The notes below the pieces were generated by a model. It was given only the letters and a program-made list of their open reading frames with translations. It was not told where the DNA came from and did no database searches. From NCBI GenBank assembly GCA_027489375.1, contig JAIXZW010000001.1:186001-250000 (forward strand): a stretch of 64,000 nt of DNA. The letters run 5' to 3'. This DNA comes from Paracoccaceae bacterium (lineage in GTDB: Bacteria; Pseudomonadota; Alphaproteobacteria; Rhodobacterales; Rhodobacteraceae). Both the position numbers and the translations under genes were made by a program. Within the stretch, counting starts at the first letter, position 1. Each line of letters starts with the position of its first letter. Of this stretch, positions 60,965-64,000 are shown one piece after another.

Positions 60965-61782
60965 CACAGTCCCCGCGGAACGGGAAGACCCGTGAAATCG
61001 GACATCGGGACCTTTAACGCCTCGCGACCGCCGAGAAGGGCGAGGTTGCCCGAGGCGTCCTCGGCCAGAGCGGTGAAGCTGTCGACCCAGTCGCCGCAGT
61101 TCGCATAGACCAGACCGTGGTCACGGTGCAGATCGGCGAGATGGAAATGGCCGCAGACCACCCCGTCATGCCCGGTGGCGCGGGCGAGTGAGGTCAGCCG
61201 CTTTTCATGCCCGTGACCCAGCGCCATTGCTGCGTTGACCCAGGAGAGGACGCTCTCGACGAGGCTCCGCTCGTCGGAGCCTAGGTCGCGCCCGAAGCGC
61301 CGCAACCTGCGGTCGAAGCGGCGGAGAAGCGCGTCGGCACGGCTGCCAAGGCGTGTGAAGAGGTGCCAGCGGAATGCGCGGCCATCGCAGATGTCACCAT
61401 GCAGGACGAGCAATCTTTCACCTTTGGCGGTTTCGTGGGTGCAACGGTCGGCGATCTCGGCCGGAAGCAGCGCATGGCGATCGGGGGCACGCATCTCGGC
61501 ATCGTGGTTGCCGACCAGATAGACGAGCCGCGTTCCCGCTTCGGCCCGGCGGACGAGCAGCGCGAGGATGGCGTCATGCGTTGCGGACCAGTGGACATGC
61601 AGGGGATGCCAGATGTCGAGAATGTCGCCGACAAGGTAGATCACCGGAGCGGTGTTCCATTGAAGAAAGTCGAGCAGCAGGTCGGCCCTGCATCCCAGGG
61701 CGCCGAGATGGAGGTCCGACAGGAACAGTGCGCGGTGGCGTCGGGGCAGGGGCAGGTCTGCGGCGGGCCGTGTATGGGGCAT
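60964..61782 (-). CDS. plcP: Metallophosphoesterase (PlcP-like phospholipase C)
   Basis: A 272-residue calcineurin-type phosphoesterase with the full metal set: SDLHLG, VGDILD, GNHDAE and CGHFHLADLH. It resembles LpxH-like proteins, but next to agt the better fit is PlcP, the phospholipase C that cleaves membrane phospholipids to diacylglycerol under phosphate limitation. ATG 61782 is the sensible start; the upstream extension runs across the gap towards phnM. It is 100 bp behind phnM. The diacylglycerol produced would be the Agt acceptor. Confidence 0.85.
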   Translation of the reverse strand: MPHTRPAADLPLPRRHRALFLSDLHLGALGCRADLLLDFLQWNTAPVIYLVGDILDIWHPLHVHWSATHDAILALLVRRAEAGTRLVYLVGNHDAEMRAPDRHALLPAEIADRCTHETAKGERLLVLHGDICDGRAFRWHLFTRLGSRADALLRRFDRRLRRFGRDLGSDERSLVESVLSWVNAAMALGHGHEKRLTSLARATGHDGVVCGHFHLADLHRDHGLVYANCGDWVDSFTALAEDASGNLALLGGREALKVPMSDFTGLPVPRGL

Positions 61783-61882
61783 GTCTTCTCGCAAGGCTAT
61801 GACCGTTGCGATAAAGATGGCAGGGGTCGGAAACGCTTTCGTATCGCGTCCGTGTCGGTTTGGTGAAATCCACCAAGGTGCG

Positions 61883-63028
61883 TCAGCCGACCCTTTGGTC
61901 CGCGACCCAGGTGCCACGCAATGCGCCCGTGCCGCCGATGCGGGTGACGCGGATCACGTCGGCGCGCTGGCCGATGGCAATGCGTCCGCGATCTGCCAGT
62001 CCGGTCGCTTTTGCAGGGGCGTCGGTAACGGTTGCGATGCCGCGCGCGGTATCGCCCCAGAGGTCGCCCAGCATCAGCGCCGCCGAAAGGAGCGAAGAGG
62101 GGACGTAATCGGACGAGACGATGTCGAGCAGATCCGCTTCGGCCAAGGCACGCGCGGCGACGTTGCCGGAATGTGATCCCCCGCGGATCAGGTTCGGCGC
62201 ACCCATCATCACCGCGATGCCATGGTCGCGGCAGGCGCGGGCGGCGTTTTCGGTCGTCGGGAATTCGGCGAATTGCGCGCCCTGTTCGGCAGAGCGGGCG
62301 ACATGGTCGGTGGTGGTGTCGTCATGGCTGGCGAGCACGGCGCCAAAGCGCCGCGCCCCGGCTACGGCGGCGGCTTCATGGGTGGCCGCGACGCGGGCGG
62401 AGAGGTCCTGTTGCGCCGCGATGTGGTCGAGGAATTCGGCGTCGGAAAAACCGTGCTTGCCGCAGACGTAGTTCTTGAGCTGCTCCATATGGCGGAACTG
62501 GCGCTGACCGGGGGTGTGGTCCATCAGGCTGACGATGCCGACGCCGTCTTCGGGGCCGAACTTGGCAAGCTCTTCGATCAGGGTTTCGGAACAGACTTCG
62601 GCGCGAAGATGGATGAGGTGGTTGATCCGAAGGCTGCCGGCGCGGCGCAAGGCAATGATTTCGTCGGCAAGGTGACGGGCGTATTCGCCGTAATTCGCCT
62701 TGGCCTTCGACCTGACGGAGCCGACGCGGAGCGCATCGAAAACGGTCGTGATGCCCACGCTGGCAAGTTCCGCGTCATGGGCAAGGATGGCGGCGGTATG
62801 GGGCCACGCCACCTTGGGGCGCGGTTCGATGTGCCGTTCGAGGTTGTCCGTGTGCAGCTCGATCAACCCCGGAAGGACGAGGTCGCCGTCGCAGTCTATT
62901 GCTTGCGGCGGAACGGACGTGCCGCTGTCGATGGCTGCGATGCAGCCGTCCCGCATGACGATGGACCCGCGCAGGGTTTCGTTCGGAAGCACGAGGGTGG
63001 CGTTGGCGAGGATCGTTTCGGTCATCAT
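61883..63028 (-). CDS. phnM: Alpha-D-ribose 1-methylphosphonate 5-triphosphate diphosphatase PhnM
   Basis: PhnM removes pyrophosphate from alkylphosphonate-ribose triphosphate in the C-P lyase route. The 381-residue amidohydrolase-fold protein has HTDNLERHIEPRP (His59, Asp61, His66 and the signature PRP) and later SLMDHTPGQRQFR and ASHDDTT. The two adjacent ATGs at 63028 and 63025 are both possible. The rest of the C-P lyase core (phnGHIJKL) is not in view and may lie beyond the right edge. A Pho box lies directly upstream. Confidence 0.93.
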   Translation of the reverse strand: MMTETILANATLVLPNETLRGSIVMRDGCIAAIDSGTSVPPQAIDCDGDLVLPGLIELHTDNLERHIEPRPKVAWPHTAAILAHDAELASVGITTVFDALRVGSVRSKAKANYGEYARHLADEIIALRRAGSLRINHLIHLRAEVCSETLIEELAKFGPEDGVGIVSLMDHTPGQRQFRHMEQLKNYVCGKHGFSDAEFLDHIAAQQDLSARVAATHEAAAVAGARRFGAVLASHDDTTTDHVARSAEQGAQFAEFPTTENAARACRDHGIAVMMGAPNLIRGGSHSGNVAARALAEADLLDIVSSDYVPSSLLSAALMLGDLWGDTARGIATVTDAPAKATGLADRGRIAIGQRADVIRVTRIGGTGALRGTWVADQRVG

Positions 63029-63056
63029 CGGTCTCTTGTCTTGCAGGGGACGAGAA

Positions 63057-63085
63057 TGTCAGGAGCGTGTCACGGGCATGTGACA
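63057..63085. promoter_or_regulatory. Pho box between phnM and the DUF1045 gene
   Basis: TGTCA at 63057-63061 and 63068-63072 are exactly 11 bp apart and TGTGACA begins 11 bp further at 63079. This is the half-site period of PhoB. The array lies 22-50 bp before the DUF1045 start and 29-57 bp before phnM, so it could drive both. Confidence 0.65.
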
Positions 63086-63106
63086 AACGACGGCTAGACG
63101 GGCGCT

Positions 63107-63796
63107 ATGAGAGAGTTCCGGCGATACGCGATCTATTACGCCCCCCGAGCGGGGGCCGTTGCCGATGCCACGGCGGGCTGGCTTGGCTGGGACCCTGTTC
63201 AGGGTGAAGCGGTCGCGCATCCTGCGGTGTCGGGCTTGCCTGCCGCTGTTGCGGACCTGACGGCAGAGCCGCGCAAATACGGGTTTCACGGCACGATCAA
63301 GGCTCCGTTCCGTCTGGCCGATGGCATCGACCTTGCCATGCTGGAGGTCGGGGTTGCCGATCTTGCCCGCCACCTGCGACCTGTGGTCATGGATGGTTTG
63401 TCCTTGCGCCGTCTGGGGCGCTTCCTTGCGCTTGTGCCTGAGGGTGACGAGGCGGATTTGCTGCATCTGGGAGCCGAGGTCGTAAGCAGGCTCGAACCCC
63501 TGCGAGCGGCGCTTTCCCCTGCCGAACTTGCCAAGCGCGATCCTGCGCGGCTGAGCCAGCGACAACGCGATCTGCTCGGCCTTTGGGGCTATCCTTACGT
63601 GATGGAGGAATTCCGGTTCCATCTGACCCTGACAGGGCCGTTGGAGGATGCGGTGGCTGTGGCAGTGGCTTCGGTGCTGGACGGCTGGCTTGCCCCCGTG
63701 CTGCCACGCCCCTTTGTCATCGAGGATCTTTGCCTGTTTGGTGAGGATGGTGAAGGGCGGTTCCATCTTGTGTCGCGTCACGCCTTGGCCGGCTGA
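63107..63796 (+). CDS. DUF1045 phosphonate-metabolism protein (2H phosphoesterase-like)
   Basis: A 229-residue protein of the family found in phosphonate operons. Two H-x-T motifs, His61-Gly-Thr63 (FHGTIKAPF) and His172-Leu-Thr174 (FHLTLTGPL), are 111 residues apart, the hallmark of 2H phosphoesterases that open cyclic phosphates. An activity on 5-phosphoribosyl 1,2-cyclic phosphate, replacing PhnP, is a reasonable hypothesis. The gene is divergent from phnM across a Pho box and its last 19 bases overlap the converging phnN gene. Confidence 0.87.
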   Translation: MREFRRYAIYYAPRAGAVADATAGWLGWDPVQGEAVAHPAVSGLPAAVADLTAEPRKYGFHGTIKAPFRLADGIDLAMLEVGVADLARHLRPVVMDGLSLRRLGRFLALVPEGDEADLLHLGAEVVSRLEPLRAALSPAELAKRDPARLSQRQRDLLGLWGYPYVMEEFRFHLTLTGPLEDAVAVAVASVLDGWLAPVLPRPFVIEDLCLFGEDGEGRFHLVSRHALAG

Positions 63797-64000
63797 AGGG
63801 CGGACAGAAAGCGGAGGATTGCATGTTCAAGCGGTCCGTCATTGACCACGTCGAAGACGGGAAGCGCGGGCGGCACGTCATAGCTGGCACGGCTGATGCG
63901 GGCGGCGATCTCGTCGCGGGTTTCGCGTCCCCGGGCAAGAAGCCGCTCCATCAGCACGGCGGACGGGGCGGTCACGCGGATCACGGTCAAGTCGGGGCAG
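63778..64000 (-). CDS. phnN: Ribose 1,5-bisphosphokinase PhnN, C-terminal part (runs off window)
   Basis: Only the last 73 or so residues are present; the start lies beyond the right edge. The visible part includes LTVIRVTAPSAVLMERLLARG and YDVPPALPVFDVVNDGPLEH, matching the C-terminus of PhnN, which converts ribose 1,5-bisphosphate to PRPP in the C-P lyase pathway. It is antisense to the end of the DUF1045 gene. Identity rests on this fragment and the neighbouring phnM. Confidence 0.75.
   Translation of the reverse strand, partial: CPDLTVIRVTAPSAVLMERLLARGRETRDEIAARISRASYDVPPALPVFDVVNDGPLEHAILRFLSALQPAKA

Overview
The window looks like chromosome from a high-GC alphaproteobacterium of the Rhodobacter group (Rhodobacterales). 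The evidence is gene content: a ctaC-ctaB-small ORF-ctaG-ctaE oxidase cluster without ctaD, trgAB tellurite-resistance homologues beside cfa and a photolyase, acuI, a two-piece (circularly permuted) tmRNA gene, and phn genes with a DUF1045 protein. No species can be named from sequence reading alone.

Layout. 1-9.3 kb: tldD faces an FNR-like site and the aa3-oxidase assembly operon, which runs on into surf1, thrC, an M16 peptidase and an acetyltransferase. 9.4-18.4 kb: acuI, an orphan polyamine-type binding protein, the permuted ssrA (tmRNA) gene, an FAD-linked oxidase, an MBL-fold protein, a class-V aminotransferase and a large secreted coiled-coil protein of unknown function. 18.4-22.8 kb: phr-cfa-trgA-trgB, a likely stress group. 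22.8-35 kb: a beta-mannoside utilisation locus with a LacI regulator, a complete ABC importer, a GH2 beta-mannosidase and two pairs of sugar isomerase-like plus Gfo/Idh/MocA proteins, with twin LacI operators in the divergent promoter. 35-44.5 kb: a GntR regulator and class-III aminotransferase with shared TTGATCAAA sites, a DUF2938 protein, an NCS2 purine permease, cysK, an MscS channel, an AlaX editing protein and tRNA-Ser(GGA).

44.5-64 kb is dominated by phosphorus metabolism. Just after tRNA-Ser come an IS5-family element, phoU, a CorA-type transporter with an MgtE-N-like front, ppk2, a lysine-tailed small protein, an MgtC/DUF4010 membrane protein and a CYTH triphosphatase. An ABC importer of PotA/FbpC type follows, then a GFA protein, a broken IS3-type remnant, a porin and a PstS-type phosphate-binding protein. 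The last part holds a minus-strand operon phnM-plcP-agt-dedA-GT2 (phosphonate breakdown plus replacement of phospholipids by glycolipids), divergent from a DUF1045 protein that converges on phnN, which runs off the end. A three-unit, 11-bp-periodic TGTCA array between phnM and DUF1045 is a good PhoB box, and weaker ones precede the importer and the porin.

Taken together, the right third reads as a phosphate-starvation block: scavenging (porin, PstS, importer), storage (PPK2, CYTH, Mg2+ transporters), phosphonate use (PhnM, PhnN, DUF1045) and phospholipid sparing (PlcP, Agt). The joint operation is inference from family membership, gene order and candidate Pho boxes. A second recurring structure is a G-rich hairpin followed by CCCCGAGGATATTT, found six times, each time just downstream of a gene and in that gene's orientation.
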